Part shown: positions 1 to 12,519 of the stretch, one piece after another
Position numbering within the stretch: position 1 is the stretch's first letter
Layout: each line of letters opens with the position of its first letter
Source of the DNA: Theocolax elegans
Lineage: Eukaryota > Arthropoda > Insecta > Hymenoptera > Cerocephalidae
Assembly (NCBI GenBank): GCA_026168455.1
Contig: CM047426.1
Location: 25,913,058 to 25,977,057 of the forward strand
Direction of reading: 5' to 3'
Length of the DNA stretch: 64,000 nt
Position numbers and translations under genes: made by a program
The notes under the pieces: model-generated
What the model saw: the letters and a program-made list of their open reading frames with translations, nothing else
The model's database searches: none
What the model was told of the DNA's origin: nothing

Positions 1-110
1 GACTTCATAAGTTGAAACTAAGTCTGGGATAGGTGCGGTAGCTAGACTTTATCTAGATTTGGAAGCTAGACTTTTCCAAGACCAATTCTAGACTAAATTT
101 TTTAACGGGT

Positions 111-254
111 TCCTCTCTCTCTTTCTCTCCCTGGTGGAAATGGGACACATCGGTCAACGAGGCCACGAAATAGCCTGGATTAATGGCACACTCCACATCC
201 GCCGTGTACTCGAGTCCAAACGCGTGGGATATAACTGATGATCGAATCGAGAAA
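111..254. repeat. Partial (144 bp) copy of the 529 bp repeat
   Basis: This stretch matches the first 144 bases of the sequences at 1099-1627 and 2587-3115, beginning at the CT-rich run and ending at a GAGAAA, after which it diverges. The flanks contain several TCTAGA/AGTCTAG words that recur around the other copies, so the copies probably share a mobile or segmental origin. No coding function is visible. Confidence 0.85.
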
Positions 255-1098
255 TTGCGAGTGCTCTCTCTTATTGGAGAAAAAGAATAGCCAGTAAATG
301 GAAGAAAGTAGATGAGAAATTGAAAGATAGAAAGAAAGGGAAAAGGAGAGTCGAGCGACGGAGATAAGCGAATGCGCGTTGTAAGAATTTTCATTGGTTT
401 GTTGACGACATTGAAATATTTCTAATATTGAGAAAAGAGAAAAAGGAAAGAGAAAGAGAAAGTGAGATGGAGAATAGATACAAGGGATTTGAAAAGAAAA
501 CTAGGTCGCGAATAAACAATGAATCTATTCTGGGTGGGTAATGTGAAAAGAATCAGCCTTTTGAGGATACTGTGTGATACTGTATATTTAGGTCTACTAT
601 TCGTGTGAATGCGGCGAAGGATATGAAGTGTAGATGAGACGTGCTACTTTGTCACCTACCTTTGCTATTATACATTTTTTTTTTATTTGAGACCGAGATT
701 ACAAACATTTTTATACGTTTTTTTTTGGGTACCCGTCGCAGAAAAAGAAAGCAACCAATATGAGGATTATTTATTTGTAAGCAGTATTTTTATACACACA
801 TTTTAAATTAAAACGTGGTGATAGGAATACCAAAGAAATAAATTTTAATTTAATCGGAAAGAACAACAATTACTTAGTAAATAAATAAAAATTTATTTTG
901 TGCAAATTGAAACCTATAATGCTTTAACTTAATATTATATATACACACACACATTCACTAGGTATGATACATAGCCTAGTTGAACAAGATGCAACAAGGA
1001 GGAAAATCAAATTTCTTTCATGATTTCGCAAAAGCAATTTCAGTCTCCCAAATGAAGTTAAAAAATGCTTTGTTAGTTCGCTTTCCATTTTTGTTTTT

Positions 1099-1627
1099 TC
1101 CTCTCTCTCTTTCTCTCCCTGGTGGAAATGGGACACATCGGTCAACGAGGCCACGAAATAGCCTGGATTAATGGCACACTCCACATCCGCCGTGTACTCG
1201 AGTCCAAACGCGTGGGATATAACTGATGATCGAATCGAGAAAAGCGTCGTCGATTAAAGTGATGCACGGAAGAAGGAAGGCTTCAAAGAAGATGACGACA
1301 AGATCTCGCGCAGTTCTTCTACAAGTTCACCCGCACGCGGGCGCTTAACAATGCTCGCAAGTCCTTTTTGATTAATGAACTAAGCTTAACGAGATATAAC
1401 CAGATCGCTCGAGATAACTTTCATTTCCGAGGATGCGTTGTTACGTAGTCGATCGAACCAGGTTATGTGATGATCCTTTTTTTGTTACCGCAGGAACGCC
1501 GATACAGTTGGTCTGTGTGATCGATCTTCTTGATGTAGGAAGGTTGCGCTAATGAATGACCGCTTGAAAAGCTCCTCGATGACTGGGTCGCAACTGACCT
1601 TTTCATTCGAACCAATAAACTTTTGAA
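1099..1627. repeat. 529 bp direct repeat, copy 1
   Basis: By eye this is identical in sequence and length to 2587-3115, an offset of exactly 1488 bases with no indel seen. It starts with a CT-rich tract and ends near an AATAAA word followed by CTTTTGAA. The two copies bracket about 960 bases that hold the tRNA-like fold-back element. The arrangement resembles the long terminal repeats of a small non-autonomous element, but no TG..CA termini, primer-binding site or flanking target duplication was found, so a segmental duplication is equally possible. Confidence 0.85.
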
Positions 1628-1944
1628 TAAGTCTAGCGAAAGTCTAGATGTGACACCCTAGACTTTACCAGACTTGCCAGAAATTTAAAAATGGGGTAAA
1701 CATCCCGCGTAAAAATATAAACTATTGCCACTATATTGCAGAGCAATGGGCAATAGTTCTTGCAAACATATTGCCAATATGTTGCCGCGACAATTGGCAA
1801 TGTATTGCCAACATACCGCCAAACAGCATCCTCCCATATCTTTGCCAAATATTGGCAATAGTTACTATTTATCATTTGCAAAACTATTGCCAATATGTTG
1901 GCCATACCTCATAAATTTAAAAAAAAAAAAAAAAAAAAAATATT

Positions 1945-2015
1945 AGTCAGCCGCGGGATTTGAACCTTTGATCTTTAGATCCGAATGCTGGCTCTTTACC
2001 ACTGAGCCATTTGCT
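1945..2015 (-). other. tRNA-like Pol III promoter block (left arm)
   Basis: Read on the minus strand, it has an A-box word TGGCTCAGTGG, a D-stem-like GGCTC/GAGCC pair and, about 33 bases on, an intact B-box GGTTCAAATCC. A run of about 18 T follows. The anticodon and T arms do not pair properly, so this is tRNA-derived rather than a working tRNA gene. Confidence 0.55.
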
Positions 2016-2144
2016 ATTTTGTCATTAAGAGTTAATTTCAGGCTATAAAGAACAGTTGAAAGTGTGGTTAAAAAATTTCTAAGTCCAAAATTTTATGAAT
2101 TCACTGTTCTTTATAACCTGAAATTAACTCTAATAACAAAATAG

Positions 2145-2210
2145 CAAAATGGCTCAGTGGTAAAGAGCCAGCATTCGGATCTAAAGATCAAAGGTCAAAT
2201 TCCGCTGAAA
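2145..2210 (+). other. tRNA-like block, decayed (right arm)
   Basis: This is the mirror copy of the block at 1945-2015. The A-box is intact, but the B-box has lost a T and changed bases (AGGTCAAATTCC). T-rich runs follow from about 2217. It is more degenerate than its partner. Confidence 0.5.
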
Positions 2211-2586
2211 GTTAATATTTTTTTTATTTTTTTTTAAATTTATCAACTATGGCCAACATATTGGTAATAGTTTACAAAGGTAAGATAGTAACTATTGCCA
2301 ATATTTGGCAAAGATATTGGAGGATCGTTTGGCGGTATGTTGGCAATATATTGCCAATTGTCGCGGCAACATATTGGCAATATGTTTGCAATAACTATTG
2401 CCCATTGTTCTGCAATATAGTGGCAATAGTTTATATTTTACGCGGGATAGCTGCAGACTTTTCCAAGACTTCCTGACTTCAGCTAGACTGGGATACAAGC
2501 TAGTAAACAAGTGACAGGGCGGAACTAATTTCTAGATTTGGAAAAACATTTCATACCAAATGAAGTAAATGCTTTTTAGCCACGGG

Positions 2587-3115
2587 TCCTCTCTCTCTTT
2601 CTCTCCCTGGTGGAAATGGGACACATCGGTCAACGAGGCCACGAAATAGCCTGGATTAATGGCACACTCCACATCCGCCGTGTACTCGAGTCCAAACGCG
2701 TGGGATATAACTGATGATCGAATCGAGAAAAGCGTCGTCGATTAAAGTGATGCACGGAAGAAGGAAGGCTTCAAAGAAGATGACGACAAGATCTCGCGCA
2801 GTTCTTCTACAAGTTCACCCGCACGCGGGCGCTTAACAATGCTCGCAAGTCCTTTTTGATTAATGAACTAAGCTTAACGAGATATAACCAGATCGCTCGA
2901 GATAACTTTCATTTCCGAGGATGCGTTGTTACGTAGTCGATCGAACCAGGTTATGTGATGATCCTTTTTTTGTTACCGCAGGAACGCCGATACAGTTGGT
3001 CTGTGTGATCGATCTTCTTGATGTAGGAAGGTTGCGCTAATGAATGACCGCTTGAAAAGCTCCTCGATGACTGGGTCGCAACTGACCTTTTCATTCGAAC
3101 CAATAAACTTTTGAA
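2587..3115. repeat. 529 bp direct repeat, copy 2
   Basis: Second full copy of the repeat at 1099-1627. The absence of visible differences implies a recent duplication or gene conversion. Base composition is clearly less AT-rich than the surroundings. I see no convincing reading frame across it. Confidence 0.85.
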
Positions 3116-3194
3116 ACTGCTGATTGATGTGCTATTAGATTACGAATGATATCGAAATTGAGATAATGTATTTTTAATATACATATATATATAT

Positions 3195-4349
3195 GGGAGA
3201 TGACACATCAAGTGTTTCGGACTATAAATAAATATTGTTTTAAATAGTTGCAACCTACACGAAATCACTTGAAGAAAGTAAAAGATTTTTCTGGTGCAAT
3301 ATTATAGACAGTCAAAATTTGAAATTTGTATTCGAAATAATTAGCATTTTTAGCATTTTTAACAATTTATAACTCAAAAACTATCAACTTTTTGTTATAT
3401 ATGTTAAATGGAGAAAATCTTATACCCGGAGAGAAAAAATATCAATGATTACTATCCTGGTTAGTAGTGATTAATATACATGTCAAGTATTTGGGAACCA
3501 TGATGCAAAATGAAAGAAAAAAAGTACTCGTGTTACTTGATATTTTAGTATTCAATGCTGTGAATTACAACTAGTAAGTCAAACATTTTTCATTGTTTCT
3601 GTTTTGTAAATATATTTTTGTTTAATCAAAAATAAATTTTGTAAATACGTTAATTATCATTTTTATTATACTTTAGAACCATAATAATTCTTAAAATACA
3701 AAAAAGGAGTGTATCACAAAATATTTTTTAATAAACCAAAGTTTTTCTTGTAGCTAACAAAATTATTTTTCTTTTGACCCCCGACAGGTTTATGACCGAG
3801 CTTTTTGACTCGAGTTATGGCATTTTTAATAAAATTAGAAACGTACGGCATATGGAATTTTGCATGTATTACATGTCATTGTTTTATTAAAAATGCCATA
3901 ACTCGGCTCAAAAAGCTCGGCCATAAACCTGACAAGGGACAAAAGACAGATGATATTGTTGGCTACAGGAAAAACTTTGGTTTATTAAAAAATATTTTGT
4001 GATACACTCCTTTTTTGTATTTTAAGAATTATTATGGTTCTAAAGTATAATAAAAATGATAATTAACGTATTTACAAAATTGGAACAGATTCTTCTTTAA
4101 ATTTATAAAATTTTCTCTATTTAACACATGTCACAAAAAGTTTATAGTTTTTGAGTTTAAAATTGTTAAAAATGCTAAAAATGCTTATTTTTCGAATAAT
4201 TTCAATTTTTTGACTGTGTATATCATTGCCCCAATATGAGATAAAAATCCAAAAAAAAATTAATTTATTTTCTTTAAGTGATTTCGTGTAAGTTGCAACT
4301 GCTTAAAACAATATTTATTTTTGTCCGAACACTTGACGTGGAATATCCC
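3195..4349. mobile_element. Fold-back MITE, about 1.15 kb
   Basis: The two halves are imperfect reverse complements over most of the length. The left end (GGGAGATGACACATCAAGTG) pairs with the right end (CACTTGACGTGGAATATCCC), and the centre pairs around 3775-3930 (ACCGAGCTTTTTGACTCGAG against its complement). Flanks are AT repeats, so a target duplication cannot be read. A 65-codon open frame at 3805-4002 lies inside the hairpin and is not regarded as a gene. Confidence 0.75.
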
Positions 4350-5536
4350 ATATAAATATGTTTGCATGTACCTATATAGGTATGTATATATGTTCGTTTA
4401 TTATTGATATTTCTTATTTAATGCAAATTAAACTTAAACATTAATACATTTTATGTGATATAATTAATAACATAGCAATTTATAATAAAACTTTTGAAAA
4501 ATGTGTTTGAAAAGCATACGATTATATTCCAATAATAACTTTATACCTCATACGTCAAACTTATTGATTTAATAAAAATATTTTAAAACTTGAATATTTC
4601 GTTGAATATTATTAAAAATATATAACAAATGGAGATTGTCCTAAAATTCTTTTCGACTTTTCGTTGATTTGCCAATATTATCATAATGATGTCATTAGCA
4701 TCGTATTATATACCCAGTTAATCGCTCGTCACCATGAGCGACGCCCTCCTTTTCGAGCTATGATATTGCGTCACATCACGATCGTTATACCAGTTCAATC
4801 TTCTCAATTGGCCGTGTTTGCTCTTTCTAAAAGCAGAGATTGGAAGATCATTGTACGAAATTTGAGAAGGAGTTAATGGGTAAAATATAATATATAGGAC
4901 ACGTATTAGTGCTATAAATATTGTAAACGAATTTTTTAAAATGTCGGCTGAATAGATTATTATACGTTTTTTTATTACGTTAACGTCAACTGCGTATAAA
5001 ACTATGCAGAAACATTTAATGATTTAAACATATTATTTTGTTTAAAACAGAGTAATGTAATTTGCGCGTAATTTTGCATTAAGGTACATGTTATAATACG
5101 ATCCGCGTGTTATAATTAATAAATCTTGACAGACATTGTTGTATATTATATTGCATAATACGCACGCACCAAACTTCAGCTATATATTATATTTTAATAA
5201 ATATTTTCGCATAATTTACGTTAAACATCACAAATAATAATTACACCTGTACTCGACTTATCAATTGTACAGTTTTACGAATAAAAACAGTATTCGCAGA
5301 TCTTTTGTTTCTATTAATATCGGGTGCTAGAGAAAATAATAACGAGAAACTGGAATATATGAATAAATTTTATCATTTGAACCATATATTTTAAAGATAA
5401 AAGTTACACCATCACTATAATTAGCAATCTATTATTTAATAACGCCAACAATACTTTGTACTAAATTAATTTGATGTTTATCTTAGACTAGGGTATCTTC
5501 TACCGAATTTTTTTTTATTTTTTTTATTTTGTAATC

Positions 5537-5584
<48 letters not shown>

Positions 5585-8365
5585 ACATTTAAACATTTAA
5601 ATTTTCGCGCTTTAACCCATTAAATATTAAATGACAACATGATCATGATGCAGTCAATGAAATCAATTTTTTTTGGGTTCACTTTTAAGCCGATTTATTT
5701 TTTATAAGAGGATAATATACGACGACGGAAATGTGTAGATAAAATACGTTGGAGAAATTTTATCGAAATTAAACTCGACGAAACAATGAGGTTGGTACGG
5801 TCAAAAGTTCACTTTTATAACTAGAATTAATTTGAATATGAAAATGCTGGCGAAACGACATATTTAACGAAATAAAAGCTATAAAGCTCGTCTCTGACAT
5901 GGTAGCTTTGCAACTTCCTCGTACAAGTTGCGGCCTTTGCCTAAGCACGGCCCGTCAGTGAGGAAACCGTAAACAGGCAAAATTTATAGGTCTTCGCACG
6001 CGTGCACTTGTTTACATGCATACACACGTATTCCTTTACTTCCGCGATGTAAAAACTATTGCCTAGTAAAGGAGTAGAAGAATAAAAAGTCACAAAGGAA
6101 ACTTCCGAGCACGGTTACTTTCAACTCGCAACTTATCCAAAGAAAAGTGCGAAGCTAAGCTTTACGCGACTCTATACTACGTCTTTAAAGCTTTTCCATT
6201 GACCAGGCGGTGTTGCACATTTTCAATTCGTTTCGTTTTTGTATACTTACTTCCAAAAAATTATTTTGTAATTTCTAATAGTGCGTTTACGACTTTTTCA
6301 AATATGCGAAATGTAACTATATTCCATTATATTTACATAGGTATAAAAGGGAAATTGATTTTGATTTGCATAAATTACATTAAATAAAATTGAATATTGA
6401 GAATAAAAGCAAGAAACCTGGAAAAGATAAAAAAAAGAAATTGGTTTTGAATCTGGGATGCAGTGTTCAATAAAACTCACCACCTTGTACGATATTCGTT
6501 TTTCTCTGAAACTCAAAACTTGGTTATTCGAAATTCAAAATGTAGCATATTTGCTATTTTTTGGTAAATGCGTAACGGGAATCTTTTTATTATATTTTAC
6601 TTTATTTATATGTCTAAAGAGCAGAGAGCAAGTTTAATTAAAAAAAAAGTTTAATTACAAACAGTAAACTATTAGTAAAAACTTTTTAATTCTATGCGAG
6701 AGAAGGGTTATCAAACATATGTTAAATACAATTAATGTTGGAAATAAATAGTTAATTTAAATATTTATAAAAACGCGTACGCATTAATTATTTCTGACAC
6801 GTACACTGCTTAAAAATATTAAATTAAAAAATAAAATTTCAAAATGATGGCATAAAGATTATTTATGGGCTGTAAGTTCTCATCTTTTTATATCTTTTGT
6901 AGCCGAAAGTTTTAAGTAAAAACTTTAGATTAGAGTGAAAACTGTTCCGCGTTATTTCCATCTCTGTTATTCTCACATTTGAAGTTGAAATTAGCGACAT
7001 CAACATTTGACAGGTGAGAAAAAGTGCAATCTCGACGTGGGATCGTAATTAACGCATTAAAGATAGAAAAATAAATGCAAGGTGAGGCGTAACATTTTGT
7101 GCGTTGCAACGATGAATTTTACACTGGGTGACACGGATGCACGCACCTCACGAGGTATATAACGCTCGTATATACGTAGGGAGACGGTATCGACATTAAA
7201 GAGGGCAAGGGTAGACGTTAAGGTAGGTTATTTTGCATCGCGCGTAGCGGCAACCGTAAGCTCGTTACACATTGAACGATAATATTCTCAGGAGCTAATG
7301 AGAACGAGAGTACTCGTGGGTGTGAGGTGAATGGGGGAGAAAGTGAGGGTGGGAGAATGGCAAGCCCGGGAGCTCTATCGACCGACTTGTCGCGCGTACA
7401 GCATCCCTGCGCTTGCCGAGAGTCGCAGGTGCACCCAGTCGAATCTCGACACTAGGCTGCATCCCCGAGAGAAGTGCACTTGTCGAGTGAATCAAACACG
7501 ATTTTATCATTCCTCTCTTTATTCTACGAACACTTCATGTTTTCCCATACGATTGGTCTTACGTGTCGTTTAATTTTTCGAAAATTGCCTCTATCTGGGT
7601 TAAAAGTTTCGTTTTTTCGACTTTTTCAGATACTTGTACAGGGGAGAAATTAGAATTTTTTCGTAAAAAAAACCGTTTGTAAAGTTTTCTATTTGGAGGC
7701 AATTGTTGTAACGTGAATGTACATAAAGGTTTTCACCCCAGAACAAAGCTATTTCAACGGGAATGTATACGTATATCTCAGGATTTATATTTCGGAAACA
7801 AAGTCCTATTAGAAAGAGTTATAGGTACTTAGATTTATTTTATGTAGAACTAAAATCACCTTGGACAGCCTACTCAAAATCCGTATTTCCGGAAGTACGC
7901 GCGTATAGCTTTATAAATAAGAATTAATTCACTAACGTTATTAAGATTGAATGACTCCTACGTAAATATATTTCAATTTAATTTAAATTTTCATTTATTA
8001 ATTGTTACTTAATAAAGTCATATTACATTTTCATTCATATATTTATTCAAGTATTTTTACTAACTCTTTATTGAGAATTTCTTCCACACGTTATTTTTAC
8101 TCGTGTTACTAAATCCAAGGCACATCTTCAGATTGTATAAATTATTACAATACATTGTATACAAAATTATAATACTTTATTCTTCTTTGGCAATAAAATA
8201 AATAATATTATATGTATACCTATACGGGGTTCAGTTAAAACATTGAAAGACAAAGTACTAAGCTCGCCATTGATACATAATTATGAATTTATAAACATAA
8301 AGGGGATAGCGCACATTCCTTTAATATACACTTACCTTTTAATATTCCATTAATATACACTTACT
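4350..8365. other. Non-coding stretch, no gene recognised
   Basis: AT-rich sequence with a (CA)n tract at 5542-5578. Two segments are richer in GC, about 5,890-6,200 and 7,010-7,500. They could be conserved regulatory or untranslated sequence of a nearby host gene, but I found no splice-supported exon, tRNA or promoter. Short open frames here have no recognisable content. Confidence 0.5.
5542..5578. repeat. (CA)n microsatellite
   Basis: Uninterrupted AC/CA dinucleotide run preceded by T-rich sequence. Confidence 0.95.
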
Positions 8366-8570
8366 TATATTTTTGTGATTAGAGGATTGTCGTCTCGATA
8401 GGACTCAAAAGGAAATCCACTTGTTATTAAACGATTCTTCTATAACCCAGAAAATTCGATTTCTATTTAGAATAGTGTGATCTTGATTTTAATGGAATCG
8501 TCTAACCTCAAGTAGATTTGCTTTTTAAACTATATTTGAGACGACAATCCGTTAATCACAAGAATACATT
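8366..8570. mobile_element. Small fold-back element
   Basis: Left-arm words GTGATTAGAGGATTGTCGTC (8386-8405) pair with GACGACAATCCGTTAATCAC on the right, allowing one or two mismatches. Inner arms pair less well. About 205 bases. No target duplication was identified. Confidence 0.65.
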
Positions 8571-9326
8571 TTTGTGAGTGTACACACTTACCTTTATCTT
8601 TCAATTTCCATATTTTTTCTAATGTATGAGTTAAGGCATATTCTACGATGCGCAACATTGTGCAACTACTAAATAAATTTAGAAAAAATAAAATTTAAAA
8701 ACTATATATTTGAAAAATCAAATACAGAAATCTGTAATTTGTATATGGACTCTCCTTAAAATATGAAATTAATTAATTTTATGGTTAATTTTACACCTTT
8801 AGTATATAGATTACTTGCGCGTACCTCATCTATTCCTATGAACATGCGTTGGCTCAACCCCGGGGCATGGTTCTAATGCCACGTATTTCGGTTGCAGCCT
8901 TAACCAGTAAATCGTTGCCGCCTAGTCCCCCTCAATGGTTTTGCAGTTTGCGAATTTCATTTTTCCCACACTAGCGATATCAATCGTGCTCTTAAATTTC
9001 TATTCGCATACACATAACGTATTGCTAGACATTCTTACACAAGCATACAAAGCATAATCATAAATTGTAACTTTTCTATAATTTTTTACTTTAATCTTAA
9101 TACTGAAAACATTAAACGATAGTACTGTGGACAAATATTATTACTTTTTTTATTGTTGTAGTCAACGAAAGGGGAACGAAGAATTTATGTGAATATTTTT
9201 ACATTGTTTTTTCTATTAGGATGAAATGCTTTTATAAGTAACAATGTTAAATAAAATTGAATTCTAAAAATTGACGTTTTAATTGTTATTACTTTCCTTC
9301 TTTCATTTTTAGGTAGTTCTTGACTA

Positions 9327-10003
9327 ACAAGGAGAACATCATATGTTTGGGAAACAGATCGTGCTTAGCTTGTAGGATATGTTTTCTAATATAAAAATAT
9401 AAAAAAAGCCAGAGCCGCAGACTCTAACAATCGGTTTTTAAAAAGTTATACGCTATTAAAGCAATATTTCCAAAAAAAAATGAAATTACTTTAAACCTTG
9501 TAACTTCTAACCCAAAAAATATTGACATTCAAACCAAAGTTTAATGACAAGATGAGATAAAATTGATATAATTTAAAAAAAGACGCTCAAATCTGTTGAA
9601 ATGGAGCAAAGATATAGCCGAATTAAGAGTTAGAAGCAATTTTAAACAAAAATTGGGCAGTATACAAATTTTATTGATTTTTAAGCTAAATTTTTTCAAA
9701 TTCTTAATTTGGTTGTACTTTGCTCCATTTCAACGGATTTGAGCGAACTTTTTTAAAATTATGTCTATACTTTACCTCAGCTTTTCATTAACCTTTAATT
9801 TGAATGTTAATGTTATATAGTTTAGAAGTTACAAGCCTTTAAAGTGAAGCCTCTTTTTTTAAATTTTGCTTTAATAGCGTATACCTTTTGAAAAAACGAT
9901 TGTTAGGGTCTGCGGCTTTGGCTTTCTTCACATTTTTATATTAGAAAACATATCCTACAAGCTCGGCACGATTCGTTTCCCAAACGTATGAGGTTCTCCT
10001 TGT
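9327..10003. mobile_element. Fold-back MITE, 677 bp
   Basis: The ends are inverted (ACAAGGAGAAC at left, GTTCTCCTTGT at right). The two halves pair over nearly the whole length, including CCGCAGACTCTAACAATCG against its near complement at about 9,900. No open frame and no clear target duplication. Confidence 0.8.
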
Positions 10004-10476
10004 AAGTTGCAACTTTGATATCATAAAATGTAAGCCATCATAGTGTACAAATTATTATTGGAGAATAAATGTATCAATATATGTTTACAGAACAGAAAAT
10101 TGTAAACTCGTAAACAATAATTCTAACTATTTCGACTTTGCAAAGAAAGTTCTCTTGAAAATAGATAGTCGTTTGAGTATTATGGAATGTTTACCATTGC
10201 GATTCTTTGTCCTGATATTAGTTTGACCTATTTCTCCTGCTGCAGACTTCATAGTTTTTGTTTCCACTTGATAACCGAAGTTTATAAAGAACGTTATAGA
10301 AGAAAAAAATAAGTGTAGAATTATGCTAATATATTTTTTTATACTTTTATTTAATTGTTGAGCTTATTTTCTACGTACATAAAAAATATTCTATTCAATG
10401 TTTAAATGGATAGACCTCTAAAGAAGTAACATTGGAAACCAAATTGTAACTCTTGATCATAAGGGGATGTCAGTTT

Positions 10477-10828
10477 TTACCGACCGTGTCAGCTAAAAAG
10501 ATTAATAATTACACTTATTTAACGAAATACGCAACTTTATGCAAATTTCAAATACAGAATCACTAGATAATTAAATTATAAGTAATTCTACAAAGTTCCA
10601 AGTCAATATAACAAAAACACCCTAAAAAATTTCTGCACCGAAAAATCAGGAATAATCGTAAATTTTCTGTGTAGAAATGTTTTAGGGTGTCCTTGTTGTA
10701 TTAACCTGGAACTTTCTAGAATTACTTATTATTTTTAATTATCTAGTGCTTCTGTATTCAGGTTTTGCATAAAACTGCGTATTTTTTTAAATAAATATAA
10801 TAATTATCTTTTTTTGCACCGTCGGTAA
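10477..10828. mobile_element. Fold-back MITE of the TTACCGACCG family, copy 1
   Basis: The left arm starts TTACCGACCG and the right arm ends with its near complement CGTCGGTAA. Inner sequence pairs well (for example AACACCCTAAAA with TTTTAGGGTGT around the centre). The terminal sequence matches the element at 11,331-11,535, so the two belong to one family. Preceding bases resemble the end of the GGGGATGTC element at 21,147. Confidence 0.75.
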
Positions 10829-11330
10829 CCCACCGGGTATGCCACCTTCTTAAATAAATATAGTAAATTATGGACAAAGCAAGATCTCATCGTACCAAAA
10901 TCAACTGTTATCATCCCTACCTTATCAGTCGAGTTAACTAATTAATTTAATAATAAAAATAAAAAACGATAATATTTGAAAAAGACACAGTTTTGTTTAC
11001 AAACAATTGACATTTCTGCGAAATATTTGAGTCTAAAATTGGATCGCGTTTCCAAGAAATCTATATTGCCAGAAGTATAAAAAAATCAATAATCGACACT
11101 TTTGGTAAAGGGTTTTTCGGAAAACCCCTTTATTGTAATTAAGTCTCATATTTTTTGTACGTAGTCATTTTTTTTGTAAACAAAGACATCTCTTTTTCAA
11201 TTTTTTAAAAATATTATCATATAATATTATTTATTATTCAACTATGTGTCTAGCTCGGCTGGCTGGTAAGGCGAGGAGGATAAAAGTGAAGGGAAACCTT
11301 TTAAAAAGGTGGTTAGCCAGTAGGTTACCG

Positions 11331-11535
11331 ACCGAGCAATATAAGATAATAATTAAATTTATTTAAAAATTTGCAATTTTATGCAAAACCGGAATACAGA
11401 AGCATCATATAATTAAATAATAAGTCATTTTACAAAGTGTATCGACTTTGAACTTTGTAGAATAACATATCATTTAATTGCGTATTGTTTAAAATAAATG
11501 TAATCATTATCTTTTTTGCTCGGTCGGTAACCTAC
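11331..11535. mobile_element. Fold-back MITE of the TTACCGACCG family, copy 2
   Basis: Terminal inverted repeat TAGGTTACCGACCGAGC with complement GCTCGGTCGGTAACCTA, about 205 bases. It shares its ends and its AAAAGATAATNATTA subterminal word with the 10,477 element but has a much shorter interior, the usual result of internal deletion in such families. Confidence 0.75.
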
Positions 11536-12312
11536 CGGGTATACTACTCGCTAAACGATAAATTCACAAATAGCTAAAGGAAACTATGATTAATCAATAA
11601 CTTATCTAATAGAGCTTTAATTTAAGCCTAAGCGATACAAAAATGTTTAGCTTATCTTTATTAATCACATTATTAATTTGTTACGGAAAAAAAGTTGCTT
11701 ATTTATACACTTTCAGTAATCTAAACAATATATTTTATAGAAAGTAATAATTAAATTCAAAGCTATAACTCTGGAAAACATATAATTCTGGAAAAATATT
11801 AAGTAAAAATATATAATAATTATTGGAATGGTTGTACAACCTGTACGATTAATTTCCAGACCACTTATTTTCACGTAAAGCTTACTTTCAAACGGTGCGG
11901 TTTTATTTTCCACAAGACCTTTTATAGAATCCATCTTAAAACAAGGGCGTGCTACTTCCACACTAAAGCTTATATAATACCAAAAGAATGTTTCTTGTTA
12001 GCGAACCGAAAGAATTTTAATTATACACTTTATTATAAATTTTAACTTTAAATTTCTTGACTACTTTACATATACCTTGAATAACTACGATACAGATATT
12101 AAATTTTTTTTTTCTAGAAAGTCATAAAATGCACGTTTATCTATACTACAGTATGTATGAAAAATAGTAATGACTTGATAATTATGTAATAAAGTTCTAC
12201 TCTTCTTACTTACTTTTTTCTTTCTGCTTAATATCAAAGGCCAGTTTTAATGCTTTGTGGTTAAAAGTCGCTACTACGAGAATACGTTTAAATTTAAAAT
12301 GACAATATAGTG

Positions 12313-12510
12313 TCTAGTAAACACCTCACAGTCTGACAAATTAGAAAAATTACTATAGTTTCCAGTAAAAATAGGACTGTAATTTATAATAAAATTTACT
12401 ACACAATTCTTGTAATGTTTACTATAACATTTGTACATTTTAATACAAACTATAGTAATTTTTCTCAATATGTCAGTTTGTAATTTATTTCCTAGAAACT
12501 ACTGTGATTT
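12313..12510. mobile_element. Small fold-back element
   Basis: AGAAAAATTACTATAGTTT (about 12,343-12,361) is exactly complementary to AAACTATAGTAATTTTTCT (about 12,448-12,466). Flanking GTCTGACA/TGTCAG and TCTAG-containing words extend the pairing. No gene and no clear target duplication. Confidence 0.55.
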
Positions 12511-12519
12511 TCACAAAAT

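Larger units (their letters stand above)
1702..2448. mobile_element. Fold-back element with tRNA-like boxes in both arms
   Basis: The ends are inverted copies of ATCCCGCGTAAAAATATAAA, and the arms (about 220-330 bases each) remain complementary inward, with many internal TTGGCAATA/TATTGCCAA words. Each arm carries a tRNA-like block. On the minus strand, a B-box GGTTCAAATCC lies at 1956-1966 and an A-box TGGCTCAGTGG at 1999-2009. On the plus strand, the same A-box lies at 2150-2160 with a decayed B-box at 2191-2202. The two blocks point away from each other, and each is followed by a long T run in its own direction. The centre holds a further inverted repeat. The element class is not identified. 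Confidence 0.75.

Noticed and set aside
1224..1243. CTGATGATCGAATCGAGAAA, resembling a hammerhead core (also at 2,712 and 235)
   Set aside because: Stem II would be only three pairs with a three-base loop, and no stems I or III or cleavage triplet can be placed.
1945..2210. A functional tRNA gene
   Set aside because: A- and B-boxes are present but the anticodon and T stems do not form, and the copies are mirror images within transposon arms.
3805..4002. 65-codon open frame
   Set aside because: Lies across the hairpin centre of a fold-back MITE; not coding.
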